58,569 nt of DNA from Oscillospiraceae bacterium. GTDB lineage: Bacteria; Bacillota; Clostridia; Oscillospirales; Acutalibacteraceae. The stretch covers positions 1-58,569 of the forward strand of contig WRED01000005.1 of NCBI GenBank assembly GCA_009779495.1, read 5' to 3'. The translations under genes were made by a program, and so were the position numbers. Shown here piece by piece: positions 48,083 to 57,040 of the stretch; positions within the stretch are counted from its first letter, which is position 1; each line of letters begins with the position of its first letter. The notes below the pieces were generated by a model. The model worked only from the letters and a program-made list of their open reading frames with translations, did no database searches and was not told the DNA's origin.

Positions 48083-49045
48083 CTAAATAGAAATTTCATA
48101 CGCCATATCATAAAGTTCCCGTTCAAACGGCTTCTTCATGTTCAGCGCCTCAAAAATATCAAGATCAACGATCTCCTCTTTCTGCATCACGACGACGCGG
48201 TTGCCAATCCCCTCGCACAACAGCTTCACCGCGCGGCTGCCCATTTGGCTTGCGACGACACGGTCACGGCAGGTCGGCGTCCCGCCGCGCTGGACGTGCC
48301 CCAAAATGACCGCCCTGGATTCCACGCCCAAGGCCTGCTCGATCTTCCGCGCAAGCTCCTCCACGCCGCCAACACCCTCGGCCACCATGATGATGAAATG
48401 GCGTTTGCCTGTTTTCTGCGTGCGTCTCATGCGCTCTATGACATCGCGCTCTATGTCGTAGTTCAGCTCCGGAACGAGTATGGCCGTCGCGCCCACGGCG
48501 ATGCCCGCGTTAAGCGCGAGGTACCCCGCCCTTCGCCCCATGACCTCCACCACACTACATCTGTCGTGCGACTCAGTCGTGTCGCGCACACGGTCAACCA
48601 TCTGCATGATGGTGTTCATGGACGTGTCATAGCCGATCGTGTAATCGCAGCAGGCGATATCGTTGTCTATGGTGCCGGGCACGCCGACGCAGGGCACGCC
48701 ACTGAGTGACAGGTCGCGCGCGCCTCTGAACGAGCCGTCGCCGCCGATGACGACGATGCCCTCTATGCCGTGGTCCGCGCAGGACTGCACGCCGCGCCTG
48801 ACACCCTCCTCCTCCTTGAATTCGGGACAGCGGGCGGAGTAAAGCATCGTGCCGCCGCGATGGATGATATCGGAGACGCTGCGGACGTCCATGCGGGCCA
48901 TGTCTCCGCTGATGAGGCCCTGATAGCCTCTCTTTATGCCGTAAACCTCCATGCCGGCTTCGCAGCCCGTGCGCACGACCGCCCTGATGGCGGCATTCAT
49001 GCCGGGAGCGTCGCCGCCGCTGGTCAAAACACCGATTCGTTTCAA
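48083..49045 (-). CDS. pfkA: 6-phosphofructokinase
   Basis: A 320-aa ATP-dependent phosphofructokinase of glycolysis, normal length. IGVLTSGGDAPGMNAAIR is at the N-terminus. The catalytic TIDNDI (the family TIDND loop) follows, then the fructose-6-phosphate motif EVMGRRAGYLAL and LGHVQRGGTPTCRDR, an effector/substrate segment. Gly104-type ATP specificity is suggested by GGDGSFRGA. The start is TTG 49045, with AGGAGG 8-9 nt upstream; the longer frame has no ribosome binding site. It is located after dnaE as in other Clostridia. Confidence 0.95.
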   Translation of the reverse strand: MKRIGVLTSGGDAPGMNAAIRAVVRTGCEAGMEVYGIKRGYQGLISGDMARMDVRSVSDIIHRGGTMLYSARCPEFKEEEGVRRGVQSCADHGIEGIVVIGGDGSFRGARDLSLSGVPCVGVPGTIDNDIACCDYTIGYDTSMNTIMQMVDRVRDTTESHDRCSVVEVMGRRAGYLALNAGIAVGATAILVPELNYDIERDVIERMRRTQKTGKRHFIIMVAEGVGGVEELARKIEQALGVESRAVILGHVQRGGTPTCRDRVVASQMGSRAVKLLCEGIGNRVVVMQKEEIVDLDIFEALNMKKPFERELYDMAYEISI

Positions 49046-49124
49046 GATAAATTCCTCCTGTTGAATAAACAATACGTTATATTTTACACCTAAAATCATC
49101 CATTGTCAAACAAAAAGAGTGGAT

Positions 49125-52100
49125 TTATTCGTTTAAAACCACATTTTCGCCGCCTAAAATTTCCCTCAGCGCACGAAGCAGCGACGGATTCACGTCCACC
49201 CATGACGCGGGAGGCTGCGGCTCGTAGGTTTTCGTGTCGCCGTAGTAGTAGTACAGCGGCTTGCTGCCGTCAAATATGCGCAGAAATTTTTCGGCAGCGG
49301 TACGTTCAAAGCAGTCCTTTGACGGCAGACGCAGGAACAGGCCGTTTTTTTTCTTATTCGCCTGCGGCGGGACGGCGTGGACATTTTGCGGGAGGACAGG
49401 GCCGTCCGCCCCGATTTTTCGCGGTTCGGTTTGCGGCGGGGCGCCCGGGCGCGAGTCTCCCGCGCTCCCCTGATCCCTGATTCCCAATTCCTGATCCCTG
49501 ACGATGGCGTTACAGACGAGCTTCGCCTCCTCGTCCTCGCGCAGACTCAACCGCCCGTGTATCAGCACGACGCTGCCCTCCGCTATAAGGCCCGCGTTTT
49601 CCGTGAGCGTTTTCGGGAACACGATGACCTCTATGCCGCCGTACATATCTTCCACCGTTAAAAAGGCCATGACGCTGTCGTTTTTCGTCGTCTTTTTCTT
49701 GACGGAGGTGATGATGCCAAGCAGCTTCACCTGCTCGTTGTCCTTGTACCGCGCGGGCATTCCGCCGTCCTCGGCCCCGGCCTTTAAGTCCGACGTTCTC
49801 GCGCTGTTCAGCCGCTCGGACAGCTCGGCGTACTTGGCCATCGGGTGCCCTGAAATGTACAGCCCCGTGATCTCCTTCTCAAGCTCCAGCAGCTCCTCCT
49901 GCCGAAGCTCGGGCATGTCCGGCGGCTCCGGCTCGGACGAACTCACGCCGCCTATGTCAAAAAAGCCGATCTGCCCCTCGACGTTGCGGTTTTTCGCGCC
50001 GTCCAGCTCCGCGATAACGTCCGGGAGCATGTGGAGCATTTGGTTGCGGTTCGCGCCCAAATTGTCGAGCGCGCCGCATTTTATCAGGCTTTCCACGGCG
50101 CGGCGGTTGAAGCTGGAGTCCCTGCCGTGAAGTCGCTTACAGAAATTATACAGCGACGTGTACGGTCCCTGCCGCTCACGCTGCGCTATGATCTCGCGGA
50201 TAAAGCCGCGTCCCAGGTTCTTGACGGCCAGCAGGGCGAACAGTATCCCGCCGCCGTCCGTGACCGTGAAGCGTTCGCGGCTTTCATTGACGCTGGGGGG
50301 CAAAACCTTAACGCCCAGGCGGACGCATTCGGCAATATATTCGGCCACCCTGCCGCTGCTGTCGATGACACTGCTTAAAAGCGCGGCCATGAACGCACGG
50401 GGATGGTGTGTCTTGAGCCACGCCGACTGGTACGCCACAAAGGCGTAGGCCGCCGCGTGGGATTTGTTGAAAGCGTAGCTTGCGAAAGACGACATATCGT
50501 CAAAAATTTTGTTGGCGACCTGCGGCTCGATGCCGTTTTTTCGGCAGCCCTCAATAAAAACCCCGCGCTCCTGCTCCATCTCCTTATGCTTTTTCTTGCT
50601 CATGGCGCGGCGCACGATGTCCGCGCGGCCAAGGGAGTAGCCCGCAAGCTCCCGAAACACCTGCATGACCTGCTCCTGATAGATCATGCAGCCATAGGTG
50701 ACGCGCAGGATCGGCTCAAGCATCGGGGTGAGATATTTTATTTTGCGCGGGTCTCTGCGATTTTCAATGCACATCGGGATAAAATCCATAGGCCCGGGAC
50801 GGCACAGGGACGTCACGGTGGACAGATCCTCGATGCTTTCCGGGCGCAGGCTGACAAGCACGCCGCGCACCCAACCCGCCTTGAACTGGAATATTCCCTC
50901 CGTTTCCCCTTTTGAGAACATGTCGAATACGACCGCGTCGTCGTGGGGAATTTCCTCCATAGAAAAATCAGGCAGCGTCTGTCTGACCGTTTCCTCCGCG
51001 TCATGGATGACCGTCAGCTCGCGTAGGCCAAGGAAGTCCATTTTCAGCAGTCCAAGCTCCTCGAGCGTCGTCATGGGGAACTGGGTCACGATGGTCTCGT
51101 CGTTTCTGGACAGCGGCACGTATGCCGCAACAGGCTCCCGCGTGATGACGACGCCGGCCGCGTGGGTGGACGTGTTGCGCGGCATACCCTCGATCTTTTG
51201 CGCGGTGTCTAAAAGATCCTTGATCTGCTCGGTTGAATGGTACGCCTCCAGCAGCTCCGGCGATTTATCCAGCGCCTTGCCGATGGTCATTTTCAGCTCG
51301 AACGGAACCATTTTCGCGATGGAGTCAACGGTATTGAACGGTACGCCGAGCACGCGCCCGACGTCGCGTATCGCCGCGCGGGCAGCCAGCGTTCCGAAAG
51401 TCACGATCTGCGCGACGTGATCATGGCCGTACTTGCCGATCACGTAGTCGATGACCTCCTGCCGCCGCTCGTAGCAGAAATCAATATCGAAGTCCGGCAT
51501 ACTGACGCGCTCTGGATTGAGAAAACGCTCAAACAGCAGGCTGTATTTCATCGGGTCAATGCCCGTGATTCCTATGCAGTAGGACGCCAGGCTCCCCGCG
51601 CCAGAGCCGCGCCCCGGCCCGACGGGAATGCCCTTAGACTTCGCGTAACGCACAAAATCGTGGACGATGAGAAAGTAGTCCACGTAGCCCATTTCGTTTA
51701 TGACGTTCAGTTCAAAGTCGAGCCGCGCCTGAAATTCAGGCGGCGGACTTTCGCCGTACCGTTCGCGGAGTCCCGCGTAACACTGCTCGCGGAACCACTC
51801 GAAGTGGCCGCGTCCGTTTGGCACCTGAAAATGCGGCAGCTTCGTCTCGCCGAAGGTGAACTCGACGTTGCACCGCTCGGCTATAACGGCCGTCATGTCA
51901 ACCGCCTCGGGTATGTCCCGAAACGCCTCGCGCATTTCCTCCTCGGACTTTAAGTAGAAGTTGTCCGACTCGAATTCAAGGCCGGTATCCTCGCCCAAAA
52001 GGTGGTTCGTCTGGATGCAGATCAGCACCTGCTGAATACGCGAATCCTCGCGGTTTATATAGTGCGCGTCATTCGTGGCGACGAGGGGGATGCCCGTTTC

Positions 52101-52679
52101 CCGCGACAGGCGTATCAGCTGCGGATAGATTTCCAGCTGCTCGCGGATGCCGTGATTTTGTATTTCGAGAAAATAATTGCTCTGCCCGAACAGTTCGTTG
52201 TACCACAGCCCGATCCTCTTCGCTTCCTCGTAGTCTCCCCGCGAAAGCGCGCGCGGCACCTCCCCCGCCAGACAGCCCGACAGCGCGATAAGCCCCTCAT
52301 GATGCTTCTCAAGCAGCTCGCGGTCGATACGCGGCTTCGTGTAAAACCCGCTTGTCCACGACTCAGAAACCATGGCGACCAGGTTCTGATAGCCGGTCTG
52401 ATTCTCGCACAGCAGAACCAGGTGATAGCGTTCGCTGTCCGTACCGTGGGTTTTATCGTGGCGGGTCCGCGCGGCGACGTAGCATTCGCAGCCGATGACA
52501 GGCTTAATCCCGCGCTCTTTCGCCGCGCGATAGAAGTCGATCACGCCGTACATCACGCCGTGGTCGGTGATGGCGACAGCGGTTTGACCAAGCTCACGGG
52601 CACGGTCAAGCGTCCCGCTTATACGGCAGGCGCCGTCAAGCAGGCTATATTCAGAGTGGAGATGGAGGTGGGCGAACAT
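49125..52679 (-). CDS. dnaE: DNA polymerase III subunit alpha
   Basis: An 1184-aa replicative/error-prone polymerase. The PHP domain opens with FAHLHLHSEYSLLDG. The catalytic aspartates are in MPDFDIDFCYERR (~400) with GPGRGSGAGSLASYCIGITG just before; the third catalytic Asp is in LLKMDFLGLRELTV. The finger/HhH region includes SLIKCGALDNLG. The OB fold KLLGIITSVKKKTTKND is at ~980. Residues ~1060-1072 (RDQELGIRDQG) are encoded by a heptanucleotide array and form part of a low-complexity linker before the C-terminal domain. The site CGGAG precedes the ATG. It is followed by pfkA and preceded by whiA at 12 bp. Confidence 0.95.
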   Translation of the reverse strand: MFAHLHLHSEYSLLDGACRISGTLDRARELGQTAVAITDHGVMYGVIDFYRAAKERGIKPVIGCECYVAARTRHDKTHGTDSERYHLVLLCENQTGYQNLVAMVSESWTSGFYTKPRIDRELLEKHHEGLIALSGCLAGEVPRALSRGDYEEAKRIGLWYNELFGQSNYFLEIQNHGIREQLEIYPQLIRLSRETGIPLVATNDAHYINREDSRIQQVLICIQTNHLLGEDTGLEFESDNFYLKSEEEMREAFRDIPEAVDMTAVIAERCNVEFTFGETKLPHFQVPNGRGHFEWFREQCYAGLRERYGESPPPEFQARLDFELNVINEMGYVDYFLIVHDFVRYAKSKGIPVGPGRGSGAGSLASYCIGITGIDPMKYSLLFERFLNPERVSMPDFDIDFCYERRQEVIDYVIGKYGHDHVAQIVTFGTLAARAAIRDVGRVLGVPFNTVDSIAKMVPFELKMTIGKALDKSPELLEAYHSTEQIKDLLDTAQKIEGMPRNTSTHAAGVVITREPVAAYVPLSRNDETIVTQFPMTTLEELGLLKMDFLGLRELTVIHDAEETVRQTLPDFSMEEIPHDDAVVFDMFSKGETEGIFQFKAGWVRGVLVSLRPESIEDLSTVTSLCRPGPMDFIPMCIENRRDPRKIKYLTPMLEPILRVTYGCMIYQEQVMQVFRELAGYSLGRADIVRRAMSKKKHKEMEQERGVFIEGCRKNGIEPQVANKIFDDMSSFASYAFNKSHAAAYAFVAYQSAWLKTHHPRAFMAALLSSVIDSSGRVAEYIAECVRLGVKVLPPSVNESRERFTVTDGGGILFALLAVKNLGRGFIREIIAQRERQGPYTSLYNFCKRLHGRDSSFNRRAVESLIKCGALDNLGANRNQMLHMLPDVIAELDGAKNRNVEGQIGFFDIGGVSSSEPEPPDMPELRQEELLELEKEITGLYISGHPMAKYAELSERLNSARTSDLKAGAEDGGMPARYKDNEQVKLLGIITSVKKKTTKNDSVMAFLTVEDMYGGIEVIVFPKTLTENAGLIAEGSVVLIHGRLSLREDEEAKLVCNAIVRDQELGIRDQGSAGDSRPGAPPQTEPRKIGADGPVLPQNVHAVPPQANKKKNGLFLRLPSKDCFERTAAEKFLRIFDGSKPLYYYYGDTKTYEPQPPASWVDVNPSLLRALREILGGENVVLNE
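49465..49499. repeat. heptanucleotide array inside dnaE
   Basis: Five in-phase units, CTCCCCT, GATCCCT, GATTCCC, AATTCCT, GATCCCT, in the coding sequence near codon 1060. The frame stays open because every possible phase here lacks a stop on the dnaE strand. Confidence 0.88.
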
Positions 52680-52691
52680 AAAAAAACTCCG

Positions 52692-53600
52692 TTATAAAAG
52701 TTCCTCAGAAATTTTCATCAGCCGGTTCAGCCGATGGTTTATCCCTGACCGCGAAACCGTGAAGCCTGACAGCTCCTCCAGCTCACTAAGCGTCGCGTCG
52801 GGGTTTTCGAGGCGCAGCAGGGCTGTTTCGCGCAGACGCTCGGGCAGCGAGTCAAGTCCGGCGGCGCGCTGTATCTTCCCGATCGCGTCCGCCTGCGCGA
52901 GACCGGCCTCCACGGCGCGGCTGATGTTGGCCGTCTCGAAATTGACGCGGCGGTTCACGTGGTTGCGCAGGTCCTTGTTTACCTTAACGCCCATCAGTTC
53001 CAGCGACGAATTTGTCGCGCCCATGATGGTCAGCACATCCTCTATGGCGCCGCTGTCCTTGAAATATATGACGTGGATGCCCTTGCGCTTGATGTGCTTG
53101 GGATTCAGCGAAAGCTCCAAAAGAAAACTGAACAGATCGTTCGACAGACGCAGGTACGGCACGACGAACTCCAGATGATAATTCTTTTCCGGCGACGTTA
53201 TCGTCCCGCAGGACAAAAATGCACCCCGCAAAAACGCCGAGAAACAGCATTCGTCCGCCAGATTCGCCCGGTTGATGCGCAGCGTCGGCGCGTCCGGCGA
53301 GTGGCCGAAAATGTCCAGCACCTTCCGCCGGTCGGCGGCGCGCTTGAACGTCAGAAGCGTCTGGGCGCTCCGGGCATACTCCTGCGGCACAACGCCGCAA
53401 ATCTCCGCCATGCGCTGCGCGTACAAGCCGGCCACGTCCGCGTTTTCAGTGGAGATAGATATGGCCGAGGCCGAAAACGCCCTGCCAAAAATCAGCAGGC
53501 CGTATGCCTCGGCATGACGGCAGCAAGGCTCTATCAGCGACTCTGACGCCGCCAACGAAAGCGACGACAGTTCTTTTTTTACGTCTGAAGAAAATGACAC
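52692..53600 (-). CDS. whiA: DNA-binding protein WhiA (sporulation/cell-division regulator)
   Basis: A 302-aa protein of the LAGLIDADG-plus-HTH family found throughout Gram-positives, linked to cell division and chromosome segregation. The N-terminus SFSSDVKKELSSL and CCRHAEAYGLLIFGRAF, the LAGLIDADG-like core (CCFSAFLRGAFLSCGTI), and the C-terminal helix-turn-helix (LRLENPDATLSELEEL...SRSGINHRLNRL) are clear. The start is GTG 53600 with GGAGGT 6 nt upstream. The longer open frame runs back through a repeat-rich spacer with no support. It sits upstream of dnaE and downstream of rapZ, without the yvcK gene often found between rapZ and whiA. Confidence 0.93.
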   Translation of the reverse strand: MSFSSDVKKELSSLSLAASESLIEPCCRHAEAYGLLIFGRAFSASAISISTENADVAGLYAQRMAEICGVVPQEYARSAQTLLTFKRAADRRKVLDIFGHSPDAPTLRINRANLADECCFSAFLRGAFLSCGTITSPEKNYHLEFVVPYLRLSNDLFSFLLELSLNPKHIKRKGIHVIYFKDSGAIEDVLTIMGATNSSLELMGVKVNKDLRNHVNRRVNFETANISRAVEAGLAQADAIGKIQRAAGLDSLPERLRETALLRLENPDATLSELEELSGFTVSRSGINHRLNRLMKISEELL

Positions 53601-53616
53601 GACGGCACCTCCAGTG

Positions 53617-53765
53617 CAATTGAGGATTGAAAATTGAAAATTTTTGTAAGGCAAGGCTCTGCAGAATTTAAGAAGCACATATTTAAATACGAAGAGTGTT
53701 CCCTTACCGCAATTAAAATGGGATACGTGGCTTGCCCCCGTCAACAATTCTCAATTCTTAATTTA
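53617..53765. repeat. spacer bounded by inverted heptanucleotide arrays, rapZ-whiA
   Basis: CAATTGA-GGATTGA-AAATTGA-AAATTTT (53617-53644) and CAATTCT-CAATTCT-TAATTTA (53745-53765) enclose about 100 bp with no gene. The stop codon of rapZ (53763-53765) is in the last unit, and the first array abuts the whiA ribosome binding site. Confidence 0.8.
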
Positions 53766-54662
53766 ATTGCGAAGCATGTCCCTATGATTTACGCCCGGAA
53801 CGCGTCCGCGCGCGGAAAGATGCTTTTTCAGCAGCTCGGCGAACACCACCGAACGGTGCTTACCCCCTGTACAGCCGATGGCTATGACAAGCTGGGACTT
53901 GCCCTCTTTTTCGTAAAGCGGCAACAGAAAATCAATCATATCGTACAGCTTGTCCGCGAATTTTTGCGCGTCGTCCCACTGCATGACATAGTCGCGGACA
54001 GGCGCTTCCAGGCCGGTGCGCTTCTTTAGCTTCGGGATATAAAAGGGGTTCGGCAGGCAACGGACATCGAATACCAGATCGGCGTCCGACGGCATCCCGA
54101 ACTTGAATCCGAAAGACATGCAAAAGACGCTGATTTTGCCGGACGGGTTGTGAAGAAACAGCGAAAGCACTTTTTCGCGGCACTCGGCGTTGGATAAAAG
54201 CGACGTGTCGATCACATAATCGGCTGACTCTCGGGCGTGGCTCAGAATCTCGCGCTCCTCGGCGATGGCCTCGTAGATCAGGCCGCTGTGCCTGCCGGAA
54301 AGCGGGTGCTTGCGGCGGGTGAGCTTATAGCGGTTGACCAGGACGTCGTCGTCCGCAGTGATGAAGAGTATTTTGTAGCGCACGCCCATCTCTTTCAGTT
54401 CCCGGAGCGACTGAAAAAGCGTTCCGAACGACGTGCCGGCCCTCGTATCCGTCACGACGGCTATTCTGTCATGCCCGACGGCGGGGTTTTCGGCGTCCGT
54501 GTCGGCCTCGCCCGCGCTGAGGACAAGCGACATGAACGCCGGGATCAGCGTCGGCGGCATATTGTCCACGCAGAAAAATCCGATGTCCTCAAGCGTGTTT
54601 ATGACGCCGGATTTGCCCGCGCCGGACAGGCCGGTTACAATTATGAAGTCCAATGGCGGCAC
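53763..54662 (-). CDS. rapZ: RNase adapter / nucleotide-binding protein RapZ (YvcJ)
   Basis: A 299-aa P-loop protein. Walker A is VTGLSGAGKS (10-19), followed by FCVDNMPPTLIP. RVFD-type segment VFDVRCLPNPFYIP and the C-terminal IGCTGGKHRSVVFAELL are family hallmarks. RapZ controls GlmZ turnover in enterobacteria; the Firmicutes homologue YvcJ affects competence and phosphate signalling. The upstream site GGAGGTGCCGCC precedes the ATG. The final Asn codon and TAA stop belong to a heptamer array. It lies in the conserved murB-rapZ-whiA order. Confidence 0.94.
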   Translation of the reverse strand: MPPLDFIIVTGLSGAGKSGVINTLEDIGFFCVDNMPPTLIPAFMSLVLSAGEADTDAENPAVGHDRIAVVTDTRAGTSFGTLFQSLRELKEMGVRYKILFITADDDVLVNRYKLTRRKHPLSGRHSGLIYEAIAEEREILSHARESADYVIDTSLLSNAECREKVLSLFLHNPSGKISVFCMSFGFKFGMPSDADLVFDVRCLPNPFYIPKLKKRTGLEAPVRDYVMQWDDAQKFADKLYDMIDFLLPLYEKEGKSQLVIAIGCTGGKHRSVVFAELLKKHLSARGRVPGVNHRDMLRN

Positions 54663-54686
54663 CTCCAGTACAATTGAAAATTGAGA

Positions 54687-54890
54687 TCAGTCTTTTTCTT
54701 TCAGTCCGCGCGCGATGATAAGGATTCCGCCTGCAACCAGCGCGATAACAGCCAGCACAATCAGCACGAAACCCACATCGTCAAAGCGCCGCAAATCTAC
54801 GTAACCGTCACGTGCCGTCGCGATGAAGCTGAGTCCCAAAAGCAAAACGCCGCTCAACAAACACGTGCAGCCAACAATTATTTTCTTCAT
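54687..54890 (-). CDS. small two-helix membrane protein
   Basis: 67 aa with two transmembrane helices (IIVGCTCLLSGVLLLGLSFI and DVGFVLIVLAVIALVAGGIL), a polar loop with paired Arg (DLRRFDD) and the tail ARGLKEKD. I do not recognise a family. The in-frame ATG nine codons upstream is inside a heptanucleotide array and would only translate the repeat, so ATG 54890 is preferred, although its ribosome binding site (GGAGAAT) is itself part of that array. It lies between murB and rapZ on the same strand. Confidence 0.55.
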   Translation of the reverse strand: MKKIIVGCTCLLSGVLLLGLSFIATARDGYVDLRRFDDVGFVLIVLAVIALVAGGILIIARGLKEKD

Positions 54891-54893
54891 CCG

Positions 54894-54928
54894 CAATTCT
54901 CCATTCTCAATTTTCAATTCTCAATTAT
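54894..54928. repeat. heptanucleotide array (5 units) over murB stop codon
   Basis: CAATTCT, CCATTCT, CAATTTT, CAATTCT, CAATTAT. On the minus strand it encodes the last residues Ile-Glu-Asn and the TGA stop of murB, then the leader of the small membrane protein. Confidence 0.88.
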
Positions 54929-55822
54929 CTTCACTTCCGGCTCAAGCAAAATCCCCGTCTCATCAAGCACTGTTTTCCGCACAAGCTCAATCAGCGCCAT
55001 GACGTCCTCCGCCGTCGCCCCGCCTGTATTGACAATGAACCCGGCGTGTTTTTCGCTGACCCGCGCACCGCCTACCGACCTGCCTTTTAAGCCGCACCGC
55101 TCGATCAGCTCCCCGGCGAAATGTCCCTCGGGACGTTTGAACGCAGACCCCGCACTGGGAAAGTTCAACGGCTGTTTATCGCGCCGCCGCCCCATAAAAT
55201 CGTCCATTTTCGCACGGACCGCGCCGCCGTCGCCGGGCGTCAGCTTTAAGGTAACGCCGGTGATAATCATGCCGCCGCGCTGAAAAACGCTGTGCCGGTA
55301 CTCAAGCGACATATCGGCCGCCGCCATCTCTTTGAGTTCGCCCTCCGCCGTGAGGTAACGGCACGACTCCGTGGCCTGGCTGAACTCGCCGCCATACGCG
55401 CCCGCGTTCATGTACAAGGCTCCGCCAACGCTTCCCGGGATGCCGTAAGCGAATTCGAGCCCTGAAAGCGCGTGCTTTTGCGCGAACAGGCACAGCTTTG
55501 TCACGCTCCCGCCCGCCATACAGCGTATGCGTGAATCCGGGAGCAGTTTAAATTCGGTCAGCCCGGCCATGTGGAGCGTAACGCCTTTCAGGCCGCCGTC
55601 AGGTATCAGCAAATTGCTCCCGCTGCCCAGCACGAACGGCATAATTCCCGATTCATGGCATTTTTTCACGACAGCCGACAAAATTTCGATATCACTCGGC
55701 AGCAGCATAAGCTCCGCCGGACCCCCGATTTTGAAGGTGGTGTACGCGGAGAGCGGCTCGTTTTCACGGTATTCGCAGCCGATTTTGGAGGCGAAGTCGA
55801 TTATATGACGCAATGGTGTCAT
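54914..55822 (-). CDS. murB: UDP-N-acetylmuramate dehydrogenase (MurB)
   Basis: A 302-aa FAD enzyme reducing UDP-GlcNAc-enolpyruvate to UDP-MurNAc. FAD-binding TTFKIGGPAELMLL and GSGSNLLIPDGG, GIPGSVGGALYMNAGAYGGE, YRHSVFQ and the proton-donor Ser in AGSAFKRPEG are seen; the final catalytic Glu is in LLEPEVKI. This is the short type II form typical of Firmicutes. The last codons, IEN-stop, are made of a heptanucleotide repeat. Two units of the TAGA class (55839-55852) lie just upstream of the gene. Confidence 0.95.
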   Translation of the reverse strand: MTPLRHIIDFASKIGCEYRENEPLSAYTTFKIGGPAELMLLPSDIEILSAVVKKCHESGIMPFVLGSGSNLLIPDGGLKGVTLHMAGLTEFKLLPDSRIRCMAGGSVTKLCLFAQKHALSGLEFAYGIPGSVGGALYMNAGAYGGEFSQATESCRYLTAEGELKEMAAADMSLEYRHSVFQRGGMIITGVTLKLTPGDGGAVRAKMDDFMGRRRDKQPLNFPSAGSAFKRPEGHFAGELIERCGLKGRSVGGARVSEKHAGFIVNTGGATAEDVMALIELVRKTVLDETGILLEPEVKIIEN

Positions 55823-55944
55823 GCGGGACCCCCGATTCTAGATTGTAGACGCGATAATGATAACGCACAGCGCGAACTGCGTCATTCACAGGGCGGCCGC
55901 AAGGTCTCCCCTGCCATTTTACACACCGCGTTCTCTAACCGCCA

Positions 55945-55979
55945 TAATTCTTAATTCTCCATTTTTAATTCTTAATTCT
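55945..55979. repeat. heptanucleotide array (5 units) over ROK kinase stop codon
   Basis: TAATTCT, TAATTCT, CCATTTT, TAATTCT, TAATTCT. It encodes the final Glu-Asn-stop of the kinase on the minus strand. Confidence 0.88.
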
Positions 55980-56919
55980 CTAAAAGCGCCGCCCCGAATA
56001 TCCCCGCGTCATTCCCAAGCACCGCCGCCTCAATCCGCGTCTGCTTCGACGCGTAAATACTGTAGCGTTCGCGCTCGACATGCTTCCTCAGCGGCTCCAG
56101 CAAGGCTTCGCCCTCGTGCCCGATACCGCCGCCGACGCAGACGATCTCCGGCTGCAAGGCGTTAACGATGTTTATTATTCCCGCCGCGACATAATAAATG
56201 TAAGCTTCGACGACCTCACGCGCCGCTTGGTCGCCTTTGCGCATGGCGTCAAAGGACGTCCGGCCGTTGACCTCGTCCAAACTGCCGGCAAGCTCCCACA
56301 TGGCGCTGTCAGGGTTTTGCTCCATCGCGGCCTTCGTCTGCCTGATGAGCGCCGTCGCGGAAGCATATGACTCCCAACAGCCGCGCCGCCCGCAGTTGCA
56401 CGGCTCGCCGTTGACCATAATGACCGTGTGACCCATCTCGCCCGCCGCGAAGTTAATGCCCGTCACGAGCTTGCCGTCGATCACAATGCCGCTGCCCACG
56501 CCCGTACCCAGCGTTATCGCCACAAAGCTCTTCACGCCGTTGCCGACCCCCGCGACGGCCTCGCCCAAGGCGGCGCAGTTCGCGTCGTTGTCGATGTAGA
56601 CGGCCTTGCCGCCCAGCCGCTCAGACAGCATCCGCCTGGCCGGGATCTTCTCGAAAGCGAAGTTGTTTGAAAACTCGATTATGCCCGTGTCCTTGTTGAT
56701 CGTTCCGGGCGCGCCGATGCCGACGGACGCGATGTCGTCCATGGTCAGACCGGCGTTCTCGACGGCCATAAAGCACGCCTTTGCCATATCGTCGAAGATC
56801 GGCTCGGGATCACGCGGCAGATTCGTTTTCATTTTACCCCTGCCGATGATTTTCAGATCGTCGCCGATCACCCCGACCGCGATGTTGGTTCCGCCTAAAT
56901 CAATGCCGATTCTATACAT
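55972..56919 (-). CDS. ROK family sugar kinase, probable glucokinase
   Basis: A 315-aa kinase. The ATP loop IGIDLGGTNIAVGVIG, catalytic Asp in IDNDANCAALGEA (~111), GTGVGSGIVIDGKL, and the ROK zinc site with GHTVIMV and CNCGRRGCWE are clear. VCVGGGIGHEGEALLEPL is near the C-terminus. Glucose is the commonest substrate of the ROK kinase found in this hprK-murB cluster; other hexoses are possible. The ribosome binding site is AGGAGG. It supplies glucose 6-phosphate to glycolysis upstream of pfkA. Confidence 0.88.
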   Translation of the reverse strand: MYRIGIDLGGTNIAVGVIGDDLKIIGRGKMKTNLPRDPEPIFDDMAKACFMAVENAGLTMDDIASVGIGAPGTINKDTGIIEFSNNFAFEKIPARRMLSERLGGKAVYIDNDANCAALGEAVAGVGNGVKSFVAITLGTGVGSGIVIDGKLVTGINFAAGEMGHTVIMVNGEPCNCGRRGCWESYASATALIRQTKAAMEQNPDSAMWELAGSLDEVNGRTSFDAMRKGDQAAREVVEAYIYYVAAGIINIVNALQPEIVCVGGGIGHEGEALLEPLRKHVERERYSIYASKQTRIEAAVLGNDAGIFGAALLEN

Positions 56920-57040
56920 TTGTATTCCTCCTGATTTTATTTATCAACTTTCAATTACAATTACACACCTTACAAAAGCGTAGATCAGGGGCCTCTAAAG
57001 CGGTCCCAGACATACAATTTTACGAACCGCGCCTTACCGC

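Noticed and set aside
54891-54917. N-terminal extension of the small membrane protein beginning MKIENGELR
   Set aside because: These codons are translated heptanucleotide repeat overlapping the murB stop; such residues are a common artefact of this repeat.
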